Source: Pseudomonadota bacterium (GTDB lineage Bacteria > Pseudomonadota > Alphaproteobacteria > Acetobacterales > Acetobacteraceae). Taken from it: a DNA stretch of 64,000 nt. The stretch lies in assembly GCA_021805565.1 (NCBI GenBank), contig JAJZFA010000022.1, positions 1 through 64,000 of the forward strand. The letters are read 5' to 3'. This document shows, piece after piece, positions 35,265-43,411 of the stretch. The notes beneath the pieces are model-generated. The model saw only the letters and a program-made list of their open reading frames with translations. It had not been told where the DNA came from and searched no databases. Each line of letters begins with the position of its first letter. Within the stretch, counting starts at the first letter, position 1. Both the position numbers and the translations under genes were made by a program.

Positions 35265-36038
35265 ATGGCCTATGGCCCATTCGATCTGACCGGCAAGACC
35301 GCGCTGGTCACCGGCGGCAACAGCGGCATCGGGCTGGGCATGGCCCTGGCGATGGCGCAGGCAGGTGCCAACATCGCCATCTGGGGCACCAACGCCGCCA
35401 AGAATGCAGCCGCCGTCGCGAAGCTGGAACCAACCGGGCGAAAAATCCTCGCACTGGAATGCGACGTCGGCGACGAAGCGGCGGTCGAATCCGCTTTCGC
35501 CCGGACCTTGGAGACCTTCCCCACGATCGACGGATGCTTCGCCAACGCCGGCGTGTCCGGCCGCGGCGGCCACACGTTCCTTGAAATGACCAGCGCCGAA
35601 TGGCACCGCGTCACCCGCGTCAACCTCGATGGCGCGTTCTACACGTTCCGCACCGCCGCCAAACATATGGTGCAACGCGGCGGCGGTGGCGTATTGGTGG
35701 GCACCGCATCGCTGGCGGCGATCGAGGCCGCCCCGCGCAGCGAGCATTACGCGGCCACCAAGGGCGGCATGATCTCCATGGTCAAGGCCATGGCGGTCGA
35801 ATTTGCCCGGTACGGCGTGCGGGCGCACTCGATATTGCCCGGCTGGATCGAAACCAACATGACGGCCAACGCGGTAGAGACAGACGGGTTCAAGACCAAG
35901 GTTCTGCCGCGCGTGCCGATGCGCCGCTGGGGGAACGGAGACGACTTCGGCGGCATCGCGGTGTATCTGATGAGCGCGGCATCGAAATATCATACCGGCG
36001 ATACGTTCGTGATCGATGGCGGCTATTCGCTGTTTTGA
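35265..36038 (+). CDS. Short-chain dehydrogenase/reductase (SDR)
   Basis: 257 aa classical SDR. Cofactor motif TGGNSGIG (about 17-24), structural NAG in FANAGVSG, active-site serine region VGTASLAAIEA and YAATKGG with catalytic Tyr-x3-Lys, and the C-terminal DGGYSLF. Substrate unknown. GGGAAGGACACGCCACA precedes the ATG. It is convergent with the RraA-like gene. Confidence 0.93.
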   Translation: MAYGPFDLTGKTALVTGGNSGIGLGMALAMAQAGANIAIWGTNAAKNAAAVAKLEPTGRKILALECDVGDEAAVESAFARTLETFPTIDGCFANAGVSGRGGHTFLEMTSAEWHRVTRVNLDGAFYTFRTAAKHMVQRGGGGVLVGTASLAAIEAAPRSEHYAATKGGMISMVKAMAVEFARYGVRAHSILPGWIETNMTANAVETDGFKTKVLPRVPMRRWGNGDDFGGIAVYLMSAASKYHTGDTFVIDGGYSLF

Positions 36039-36076
36039 AGGTGGGTGTGCCAGCCGAACCGGGCTCGCGGGGACGT

Positions 36077-36763
36077 TCACGTTTGCAAGATCGTCGCCTT
36101 TTCGATCAGGCGCAGCGCCCCGGCCGCCATTGTCGCCCCCTGTTCCACCAGCGCGATCGTCCGGGCCTCGGCAGCCCGGATTTGCGCGAGGCGGTCCAGC
36201 ACCTGACGTAACCGGCCGGCGGGCACCACCACCACGCCGTCGGCGTCGCCGACGATCAGGTCGCCCGGCTCGATATGCACATCCCCCAGCGTGACCGGCG
36301 CGCCCACCGAACCGGGCCCGTTCATGGCGGGCGAGTTCGGCTGAATGCCCTGGCAGAACACCGGCAATCCTGTCGCCACGATGCCCGCGCGGTCGCGCGC
36401 CAGACCGTCGGTGACAAAGGCCGCGACGCCCTTGTTCTTCATCATCCCGGCGGCGATATCGCCGCATACCGCCGTGCGCGTATAGGCATCGTTGGCGACC
36501 ACGATCACGTCGCCCGGTTCTGCCTCCGACAGCGCACCGAACACCGCGACCACATCCGCCGGGTAGGCGAACGCCGTCAGCGCCGGCCCAACGAACGAGG
36601 CGTTCGCCGGGTCCAGCGGCTTGATCCGGTAATCCAGCGCCCCGCGCCCATCCATCGCATCGGCCAGATGGGAGGTCTGCGCGCCGCGAAACGCCTCGAT
36701 CAGGGCCTTATCGGGACGGCGGAATCCCCGGTGGATTGTCAGAAGCGGCGGATTATCGAGCAT
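36077..36763 (-). CDS. RraA-like / 4-hydroxy-4-methyl-2-oxoglutarate aldolase family protein
   Basis: 228 aa. The family signature is present as GDVIVVAND, then VCGDIAAGMMKNKGVAAFVTDGLARD, corresponding to the G-x20-R-D pattern that binds divalent metal and substrate in HMG/CHA aldolase and RraA proteins. Length and the lactate-like GADPLDGRG-type region (SHLADAMDGRGAL) favour the aldolase branch over the RNase E inhibitor. The start has a perfect AGGAGGG. Downstream of the phasin gene on the same strand. Confidence 0.85.
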   Translation of the reverse strand: MLDNPPLLTIHRGFRRPDKALIEAFRGAQTSHLADAMDGRGALDYRIKPLDPANASFVGPALTAFAYPADVVAVFGALSEAEPGDVIVVANDAYTRTAVCGDIAAGMMKNKGVAAFVTDGLARDRAGIVATGLPVFCQGIQPNSPAMNGPGSVGAPVTLGDVHIEPGDLIVGDADGVVVVPAGRLRQVLDRLAQIRAAEARTIALVEQGATMAAGALRLIEKATILQT

Positions 36764-36774
36764 TGCGTGTCCCT

Positions 36775-36799
36775 CCTGCCCGGCAGACTGCCGGACAGG
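36775..36799 (-). promoter_or_regulatory. Hairpin between phasin and RraA-like genes
   Basis: CCTGCCCGGCAG and CTGCCGGACAGG form a nearly perfect inverted repeat (11 of 12 pairs) around a single base. In the minus-strand transcript its 3' arm ends in the bases that start the ribosome site of the downstream gene, so it may act as a terminator/attenuator or hinder translation of that gene. Confidence 0.5.
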
Positions 36800-36830
36800 A
36801 GGTGTGCGTGCAAACCGTGGCGGCGCTGCC

Positions 36831-37268
36831 TTAAGCCTTCGATTTGTCCGCCAGGGCCTTGACTTCATCCAGCGCCTCGACGAACCGGGTGTTCAGCAGT
36901 TTCACCGCCTCGGCGTTCGAATGCTGAATCAGGTCGCCGATCTCCTTCATGTTGGAAACCGCGGTCTCATAGGCATGTTTCAGCAGTTCGGCCTGCCTGG
37001 CGGCCTTGGCCTGCGGTGCTTCCATGGACGACATCGCCCGCACCGCCTCGGTCAGTTCGCCCATGCTTTGCTGCATGATTTCCATGTGCCGGCGCGCGAC
37101 CGCCTGGGCGCCTTCCAGCGCCACCCGGTTCGCGGCGGTCAATGTCTCGATGTTTTTACGGCTGGCGGCGATAAACGCTTCCATGTCCGGGGTCGCGGGC
37201 ATCTTCATGTTGGCAAACAATTTGCCGAATTCACCAAAATCGGCCATCGATTTGGGGGGGAATGCCAT
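36831..37268 (-). CDS. Phasin family protein
   Basis: 145 aa, nearly all helical: FGEFGKLFANMKMPATPDME, then IAASRKNIETLTAANRVALE (the phasin core), ARRHMEIMQQSMGELTEAV and a C-terminal helix with ALDEVKALADKSKA. Phasins coat polyhydroxyalkanoate granules, implying PHB storage. AAGGAGT stands upstream of the ATG. Divergent from the FrnE-like gene. Confidence 0.92.
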   Translation of the reverse strand: MAFPPKSMADFGEFGKLFANMKMPATPDMEAFIAASRKNIETLTAANRVALEGAQAVARRHMEIMQQSMGELTEAVRAMSSMEAPQAKAARQAELLKHAYETAVSNMKEIGDLIQHSNAEAVKLLNTRFVEALDEVKALADKSKA

Positions 37269-37396
37269 GGATTGACTCCTTGTAAGTGTCCGGTGCCGCA
37301 ATCGGACGTTAGGCTTGTCCGGTATGAAAACCAAGACCGCTCCGCCGTGACAATATCGTGCTGACGGTTCATGGTACGGACAGAAGGAGATCGCCG

Positions 37397-38119
37397 ATGG
37401 ACAACGACAGTATTTCCGAGCGGGCGGAGGACGTGCCCCCCGGTTCGGGGACGTCCGGAGAACGCCAGGTTGGAACGCGGATCGATATTGTTTCCGACGC
37501 GGTTTGTCCTTGGTGCTATATCGGCAAGCGGAATCTGGAACACGCGCTGGCGATGTTGGCGGCGGACGGACTGACCTTTCAGGTTCATTGGAACCCGTTT
37601 CAGTTGAACCCCGACATGCCGGCGGAAGGCCGGGACCGGGCAGCGTATCGCGTGGCGAAGTTTGGCAGCGCGGAGAAGGCATCTGCCCTGGACCAGCGGA
37701 TCACCGAGGCCGCGGCTGGGGTGGGCCTTGCCTTCCGCACGGACTTGATGACCCGCACACCCAATACGATCGACGCACACCGGCTGATCTGGTTCGCCGG
37801 ACAGAACGGCGATCAGGATTTGGCGATGGAGGCCGTGTTCAAGGCCTATTTCATCGAAGGCCGGGACATTGGCGATCATGCGGTGCTGGCCGGCTGCGCC
37901 GAGGCGGCCGGACTGCCCAGGCAAGCCGTGCTGGATTTCCTGGCCGGCGAGGATGCGGCGGCCGAAATGCGGGCCGCGGACCTAACGGCGCGCGAGGCCG
38001 GCGTGTCTGGCGTTCCGTCGTTCTTCCTGGACGGTTACGGCCTGTTTTCCGGGGCAATGCCGGCCGAGACCATCGCCGCGGCGCTGCGGCGTGGGCGCGA
38101 TGTGCTGTTGAAGCGATGA
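37397..38119 (+). CDS. DsbA family oxidoreductase, FrnE-like
   Basis: 240 aa thioredoxin-fold protein without signal peptide, so cytoplasmic. The active site is CPWC in IVSDAVCPWCYIGKRNLE, and the insert domain contains RTPNTIDAHRLIWFA; the end has GVSGVPSFFLDG with the cis-proline. These are the marks of FrnE-type proteins, which reduce or isomerise disulfides or conjugate thiols under oxidative stress. AGAAGGAGATC precedes the ATG. Confidence 0.92.
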   Translation: MDNDSISERAEDVPPGSGTSGERQVGTRIDIVSDAVCPWCYIGKRNLEHALAMLAADGLTFQVHWNPFQLNPDMPAEGRDRAAYRVAKFGSAEKASALDQRITEAAAGVGLAFRTDLMTRTPNTIDAHRLIWFAGQNGDQDLAMEAVFKAYFIEGRDIGDHAVLAGCAEAAGLPRQAVLDFLAGEDAAAEMRAADLTAREAGVSGVPSFFLDGYGLFSGAMPAETIAAALRRGRDVLLKR

Positions 38120-38144
38120 AATCCGGCGTCGCGAGGCATCGGTG

Positions 38145-39302
38145 ATGGAGCGCCGGAAGCCGCATTTCGCCTACATCGAATGCGTACGGGGCTATGCCGT
38201 TCTACTCGTTATCGTATGCCACGCCAGCTATCTGCTTCCGGATTTGCCTTATCCCGTCCATCGGGTCGCGGTTTTGGGTTGGCACGGCGTACAACTGTTC
38301 TTTCTTGCCAGCGCTGTTACTCTAACAATGTCGTGGCGTTATGAAAAACTACGCACCGGCACGGTCGATGTTCCCGCCTTCTTTATAAGGCGGTTTTTTA
38401 GGATCGCGCCGGCGTATTATGTCGCTTCGGTCTTGTATTTTGTACTTGAACCGCCAGCAGGTGGGTTCGATCCGCTTCAGGCCGCGGCTACTTTTCTGTT
38501 TGTCAACGCGTGGCATCCTGTATTGATGGGTGTGGCGCCTAATGCGTGGAACGTTGTTCCGGGAAGTTGGAGTATCGGCGTCGAATTCACATTCTACGCG
38601 CTTTTCCCGGTGGTCGCCGCCATCATCACGTCGCTCTCGCGGGCGATCTATCTGCTCTTGGCCACGCTGATTGTCGGTGCGACAATGGATACGTTGTTTT
38701 GGGGCTATTTGAAGACCGCATTCGGGGCCGTACCCGCCGATAACTTTCTGTACTTCTGGTTTTTGAATCAGATGAGCGTTTTCGCGCTGGGATTATGCCT
38801 GTTCTTTCTGTTGGAACAGGATCGCGTCCGGCGCTCCATATTTGCGGATTATCCAGATTCGATCGCTGCGTTGTCCGCTGTGGGCGTTGCCGCGATGGCA
38901 TTTGTCGCGCTCCCTCATTGGTTGAACTGGTTCGATCCGCGGCCGCCCGCGTTCATCGCGATCTCCCTCGCTTTAATGGTCTTCATTCTGGCGTTGGCGC
39001 GAGCTCGTCCGCGCGTCTTTCTCAACGCGCCGGCCGCTCTTTTGGGGCGAGTTAGTTTTAGTGCTTACCTTTTGCATTTTGCCGTACTGAAATTCGTTTC
39101 CGGGCAACCGGTGTTTATGCGTTATCTGAGCGTAACCGGTTGGCCGGCCATTGCCATCTTCGCGATTCTTCTGGCGGGCGTCGTTCCCTTGGTTTTGGCG
39201 GTTTCTTGGTGCAGCTATCGCGCCATCGAGTTGCCGATGACCGGACTGGGTAAAACGTTAATCCGTCAGCGCCGCCTGACCGCTTTGCAAGAGATATCCT
39301 GA
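38145..39302 (+). CDS. Acyltransferase 3 family membrane protein (OafA/YrhL-like)
   Basis: 385 aa with about ten transmembrane helices. The family motifs are YIECVRGYAVLLVIVCHASY near the start (catalytic histidine H in CHASY), RRFFRIAPAYY and the GSWSIGVEFTFY segment in the middle. It would transfer an acetyl or similar group to a surface glycan, possibly LPS. A GTG three bases upstream could also be the start. The gene looks less GC-rich than its neighbours, which may mean recent acquisition, as is common for surface-modifying genes. Confidence 0.9.
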   Translation: MERRKPHFAYIECVRGYAVLLVIVCHASYLLPDLPYPVHRVAVLGWHGVQLFFLASAVTLTMSWRYEKLRTGTVDVPAFFIRRFFRIAPAYYVASVLYFVLEPPAGGFDPLQAAATFLFVNAWHPVLMGVAPNAWNVVPGSWSIGVEFTFYALFPVVAAIITSLSRAIYLLLATLIVGATMDTLFWGYLKTAFGAVPADNFLYFWFLNQMSVFALGLCLFFLLEQDRVRRSIFADYPDSIAALSAVGVAAMAFVALPHWLNWFDPRPPAFIAISLALMVFILALARARPRVFLNAPAALLGRVSFSAYLLHFAVLKFVSGQPVFMRYLSVTGWPAIAIFAILLAGVVPLVLAVSWCSYRAIELPMTGLGKTLIRQRRLTALQEIS

Positions 39303-39480
39303 AATCCGCCGGTGGCGCGGGTCCTTGGAAATCGTTTCCTTCTTTCGGCCGGCCACAGGGCAGAAAATTCTCCTGAACGGCACTGTGCGACAGTCTTATT
39401 CCGCGTCCGGATTCAGCCATTTACCGCCCGCCCGCGCCGCCTATAAGGGGCGCCACACGCCGCAACGGAAGGAAACCGTC

Positions 39481-40773
39481 ATGACAAGCAAACACCCCGA
39501 AACCCTGGCCCTGCACGCCGGCTGGCGCCGCGACAGCGCCACCAACGCCGTCGCCGTGCCGATCTATCAGACCACGTCGTTCCAGTTCGACAGCGCGGAG
39601 CACGCCGCCGACCTGTTCGGCCTCAAGAAGCTGGGGAATATCTATACCCGCATCATGAACCCGACCAACGACGCCCTGGAACAGCGGCTGGCGGCAATCG
39701 AGGGCGGCGTAGCGGCGCTGGCGGTCGCGTCCGGCCAGACCGCTTCGGCCTTCACGGTGCAAAACCTCGCTCGGGCCGGCGACAACATCGTCAGTTCCAC
39801 CGACCTGTATGGCGGCACCTGGAACCTGTTCGCCAACACCCTGAAAGACCAGGGAATCGAGGTTCGGTTCGTCGATCCGGCCGACCCGGATGCCTTCGCC
39901 CGGGCAACTGACGACCGCACGCGAGCCTATTATGCTGAAACATTGCCGAACCCCAAGCTGATCCCGTTCCCCATCGCGGACGTCGCTGCCATCGGCCGGT
40001 CGTTCGGGATTCCGCTGATCATGGACAACACCGCGGCACCGCTGCTGGTGCGGCCGTTCGACCATGGCGCGGCGGTGGTCATGTATTCCACCACCAAATG
40101 GATCGGCGGCCACGGGACATCGATCGGCGGGGTTGTCATCGATGGCGGCAATTTCGACTGGGAAGCCAATCCCGCCCGCCAGCCGGCGATGAATACGCCG
40201 GACCCATCCTATCACGGCGCCGTCTGGTCGCAGGCGGTCAAGCCGCTCGGTCCCATCGCATACATCCTGAAAATGCGAGTGACCCTGCTGCGCGACCTCG
40301 GCGCGGCCATGGCGCCGTTCAATGCGTTCGCATTCATCCAGGGCGTGGAAACCCTGCCGCTGCGCATGCGCGAACATAGCCGTAACGCCCTGTCGGTCGC
40401 CAACTTCCTGGCCGGACGCAAGGACGTGACGCGCGTCATCCATCCGGCGCATCACACCGGCATCGGTGCCGAACGAACCGCGAAATATCTGCCGCATGGG
40501 CAAGGCGGGCTGGTCGGGTTCGAACTCGCCGGCGGGGCCACTGCCGGCCGCACCTTCATCGATGCGCTGAAAATGTTCTACCACGTGGCCAATATCGGCG
40601 ACGCCCGCAGTCTGGCGATCCACCCGGCCAGCACGACGCATTCGCAATTGTCGGAATCCGAACAGATATCGGCCGGTGCCACGCCGGGTTATGTGCGGTT
40701 GTCGGTCGGATTGGAGCATATCGACGACATCCTGGCCGATCTGTCGCAGGCCTTGGACGCCGCCAAGGGCTGA
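39481..40773 (+). CDS. metY: O-acetylhomoserine sulfhydrylase (PLP-dependent, Cys/Met metabolism family)
   Basis: 430 aa. Begins HPETLALHAGWRRDSATNAV, has the aromatic/Arg block LGNIYTRIMNPTNDALEQRL, the SGQTA pocket and the PLP lysine K206 in YSTTKWIGGHG. The end YVRLSVGLEHIDDILADL is conserved. It makes homocysteine from O-acetylhomoserine and sulfide, so it uses the product of CysJI. CGGAAGGAAACCGTC is the ribosome site. No SAM riboswitch was recognised in the 178-bp upstream region. Confidence 0.93.
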   Translation: MTSKHPETLALHAGWRRDSATNAVAVPIYQTTSFQFDSAEHAADLFGLKKLGNIYTRIMNPTNDALEQRLAAIEGGVAALAVASGQTASAFTVQNLARAGDNIVSSTDLYGGTWNLFANTLKDQGIEVRFVDPADPDAFARATDDRTRAYYAETLPNPKLIPFPIADVAAIGRSFGIPLIMDNTAAPLLVRPFDHGAAVVMYSTTKWIGGHGTSIGGVVIDGGNFDWEANPARQPAMNTPDPSYHGAVWSQAVKPLGPIAYILKMRVTLLRDLGAAMAPFNAFAFIQGVETLPLRMREHSRNALSVANFLAGRKDVTRVIHPAHHTGIGAERTAKYLPHGQGGLVGFELAGGATAGRTFIDALKMFYHVANIGDARSLAIHPASTTHSQLSESEQISAGATPGYVRLSVGLEHIDDILADLSQALDAAKG

Positions 40774-40787
40774 GGACCCAACCCATC

Positions 40788-41498
40788 ATGGACCGGCCGC
40801 CCCGCGTTGCCCTGGTTACCGGCGGCGCCCGGGGTATCGGCGCGGGGATCGCGTCCCGTTTCGCGGCTGACGGCTGGCGGGTGATCGTCGCCGACCGCGA
40901 TCCAGCGGGCACCGCGCCCGTCGGCGGACGCTACGCAATCTGCGATGTCGGGGAGGAATCGTCGGTGGCCGCGCTGGTGGCGTCGGTCGCCGCGATAGAA
41001 CAACGGCTGGATGCGCTGATCTGCAATGCCGGGTTCATGATCCGCAAGCCAATCGCCGACCTTTCGCTGGCGGACTGGTTGTCGGTGTTGACGACCAACC
41101 TGACCAGCACGTTCCTGCTGGTCCGGGCGGCCGAGGCTCTGTTGCGGGCTACGAACGGCGCGGTGGTGACCATCGCGTCGTCGCGGGCGCATATGTCGGA
41201 GCCGGATACGGAGTCCTACGCGGCGTCCAAGGGCGGGCTGGTCGCGCTGACCCATGCGCTGGCGATCAGCCTGGGGCCGGCTGTGCGGGTGAATTGCATC
41301 AGTCCGGGCTGGATTTCGACGAAGGGGGCCGAACCGTCGGCGGCGGACCACGCTTTCCACCCGGCTGGGCGGGTCGGGCAAACCGGCGACATCGCCGGGC
41401 TGGCGGCATTTCTGGCTGGTCCGGACAGCGGTTTCATTACCGGCGCGGAGTTCGTCGTGGACGGCGGCGTGACGCGGAAGATGATCTATGCGGAGTAG
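40788..41498 (+). CDS. Short-chain dehydrogenase/reductase (SDR)
   Basis: 236 aa classical SDR: TGGARGIG near residue 11-18, CNAGFM, TIASSRAHMSEP with the catalytic serine, YAASKGG with Tyr and Lys, and the Rossmann-typical end FVVDGGVTRKM. It begins 14 bases after metY and is probably in the same transcript. The substrate is unknown. Confidence 0.93.
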   Translation: MDRPPRVALVTGGARGIGAGIASRFAADGWRVIVADRDPAGTAPVGGRYAICDVGEESSVAALVASVAAIEQRLDALICNAGFMIRKPIADLSLADWLSVLTTNLTSTFLLVRAAEALLRATNGAVVTIASSRAHMSEPDTESYAASKGGLVALTHALAISLGPAVRVNCISPGWISTKGAEPSAADHAFHPAGRVGQTGDIAGLAAFLAGPDSGFITGAEFVVDGGVTRKMIYAE

Positions 41499-41764
41499 TG
41501 CGGAGCGCTTCCGGTGGATGGCGTGTGGTGCAAAGCAAACGCGGGGAACACTGTGTAACCGCCTCTGCGATGCAAGCGCCCACGGCATTGAAAGGCGTCT
41601 TCGATCGATCGACGATCGCCTGAGCCATCCCCGGCAGCCCACCAATCCGATGCCTGCTCGTCCCTCGCACCCCGCGGCACCGGCTTCCCCCGAGCGGTCA
41701 GATCAAAAAAAGCGGCGCATCCGCGATCCGATGACAATGCGCAAGTAAACGATCGGGCGTCATC
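41499..41764. other. Intergenic region between convergent SDR and hipA remnant
   Basis: No believable gene, RNA or repeat was seen. Confidence 0.5.
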
Positions 41765-42362
41765 TCAGGGTCGTACAGCGAAGTCAGCCGCGCGCCCTAC
41801 GCCCCACAGGATCGAGACATTCTTGCCATGTGCGTCGGCGTTGCCAACCACCAAGTTGAAGGTCGCCGCGTCCAACAGCCGCGGCACATCCTGCGCCGGC
41901 AGCACGGAGACCTGCCGCACCGGCGCGCAACAATCTTTCCACGTCGAACCGCCCGCGCTGGCGTATTTCGTCTCGCTGGGTGCACCGAGCGCCTGACAGA
42001 AATCCTCCTGGTGAACCCGCCGCGCGCTGCCGTCCGCGAGCAATATCCGGTCGTATCGCGCCACCGGCAGAAACGCACGCCTCGGGAGATCCCGAACCTC
42101 GACCGCGGCCACATCCAGGCCGACCGACGCCGTCGGCAGAGCGACCGCTCCATAGACCAAAGCCACCGGCACCTTCGCTTGCGCGCCGGCCAGGGAGAGC
42201 CGCAGCCCGTCCTCCCCAGCCAGCAACGGTCGGACGGGCAACCGGTCCAAAACCCCGATCGGCTCGTCGCGCGTCGGTGTCAGGTGCAGTAACGACCCGA
42301 TCCGGACGATCGCCGGCGACAAAACCCGAGAGGTCGTCGGGGTGTACGTGCTGCCCGATCAA
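41765..42362 (-). pseudogene. Decayed HipA-type kinase toxin gene
   Basis: The minus strand carries recognisable HipA pieces: DGLRLSLAGAQAKVPVAL, GLDVAAVEVRDL, RAFLPVARYDR, RRVHQEDFCQALG and FNLVVGNADAHGKN. The usual block with the STHILKP-type ATP loop and following helices, expected between ALPT and GLDV, is missing, an in-frame loss of roughly 35 residues. The N-terminus is in another frame, and the C-terminus, with the rest of the kinase lobe, is cut off after VGRAAD. No HipB antitoxin gene is adjacent. It is therefore non-functional. Confidence 0.8.
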
Positions 42363-42501
42363 ACGTTTGCCAAAGGACCGGCTGTGCGGCTACAGAAGCC
42401 TGCGAAGCCGAACGCTGGCGACCCCGAGTGAAACGAACGACGGTGAAACCAGTGGAACGTGACTGATGCAGGTGGCTATTCGACAGTCTCTTCGACACGT
42501 T

Positions 42502-42576
42502 GCCGGGTTAGCACAGCGGTAGTGCAGCGGTTTTGTAAACCGAAGGTCGGGGGTTCAAGTCCCTCACCCGGCACCA
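42502..42576 (+). tRNA. tRNA-Thr (anticodon TGT)
   Basis: Acceptor stem GCCGGGT pairs with ACCCGGC, the T-arm holds GGTTCAAGTCC, the anticodon loop is TTTGTAA with TGT, and CCA is encoded. It lies between the hipA remnant and lolA; such tRNA genes are frequent integration sites, which may explain the foreign hipA. Confidence 0.95.
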
Positions 42577-42644
42577 GCCGCCCAAACCCCGCGACAGGCC
42601 CACCCCCCGCCTCGCCTGACCGGGCCCGCCGGCCAGAGCCGGTG

Positions 42645-43307
42645 TCAACCGCCCGACGACAAAACCGGCCCCTGAAACAGGCCGTCGCTCAGGTCGGGCG
42701 ACGTATCCAGCCCCGACAGAGTCATCGTCAAACTCCGCTGCCTCGCATCCAGCAGAGTGACCGCGATCAGCCGCATCGGCTGTTCGGCCAGGGTCAGCGT
42801 CAGGCTGCCCTGACCCGGATGGCTGGTATTGCGCAGCACCACTTCGATCGACCCGCCGGTATGAACCACGCTCTGCACGGTGATGTCGCCGCTCAGGCTG
42901 ATGCGGGGCGTCAGCAGCATGCCCAACGGGGTGCGCGACACCGGCAACCGGGTCAGGGCACCGCTGGTGCGATCCAGAATCCGCACGCCGCCATCGGCGA
43001 TCACCATCACCCGCGCCTCCGGATCGTCGTAGTCGATCCGCAGATGCCCGGCCGGCCGGTCCGCCCAGATGGTCCCGGCATCGGGGCCGAACGACCCGGT
43101 CTGCACGAAGCTGGCCTCGAATTTCGGAATACTGTTCAAATACGCCGTCACCTGGCCGATATCGGCCGCATCGGCGGCGGTCAGCATCGGCGCGGGGACG
43201 GGCGAACATCGGCCCAGCAAAAACAGGGCCAGCAAAAACGGGGTGGGCCACACCAATACCGGCGGACGAACGGCGGCGGCCCGCCGCCCAGGCTTCTGTT
43301 TACGCAT
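42645..43307 (-). CDS. lolA: LolA-like outer-membrane lipoprotein carrier protein
   Basis: 220 aa with a long basic N-terminus and signal sequence (VWPTPFLLALFLLGRC). The mature part has the LolA pattern QVTAYLNSIPKFEASFVQTG, GTIWADRPAGHLRIDY and SRTPLGMLL. LolA proteins carry lipoproteins across the periplasm from LolCDE to LolB; some relatives work with other lipids. A TAAGGCGACCC site supports the ATG at 43307, though one five codons upstream is possible. The signal stretch has a cysteine, so lipidation of the protein itself cannot be excluded. Downstream of a lipoprotein gene on the same strand. Confidence 0.85.
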   Translation of the reverse strand: MRKQKPGRRAAAVRPPVLVWPTPFLLALFLLGRCSPVPAPMLTAADAADIGQVTAYLNSIPKFEASFVQTGSFGPDAGTIWADRPAGHLRIDYDDPEARVMVIADGGVRILDRTSGALTRLPVSRTPLGMLLTPRISLSGDITVQSVVHTGGSIEVVLRNTSHPGQGSLTLTLAEQPMRLIAVTLLDARQRSLTMTLSGLDTSPDLSDGLFQGPVLSSGG

Positions 43308-43411
43308 GGGTCGCCTTACCATGATTCCGGTTCGGTATTCCACGCACCTGTCCGGCACTTCGGGCAGGCGGCACTATTGGCCCACCGGCGTTCGGCTTGC
43401 CAGTGCGGCCC

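Noticed and set aside
39303-39480. Possible SAM riboswitch upstream of metY
   Set aside because: Alphaproteobacteria often have one there, but none of its conserved core was recognised in this stretch.
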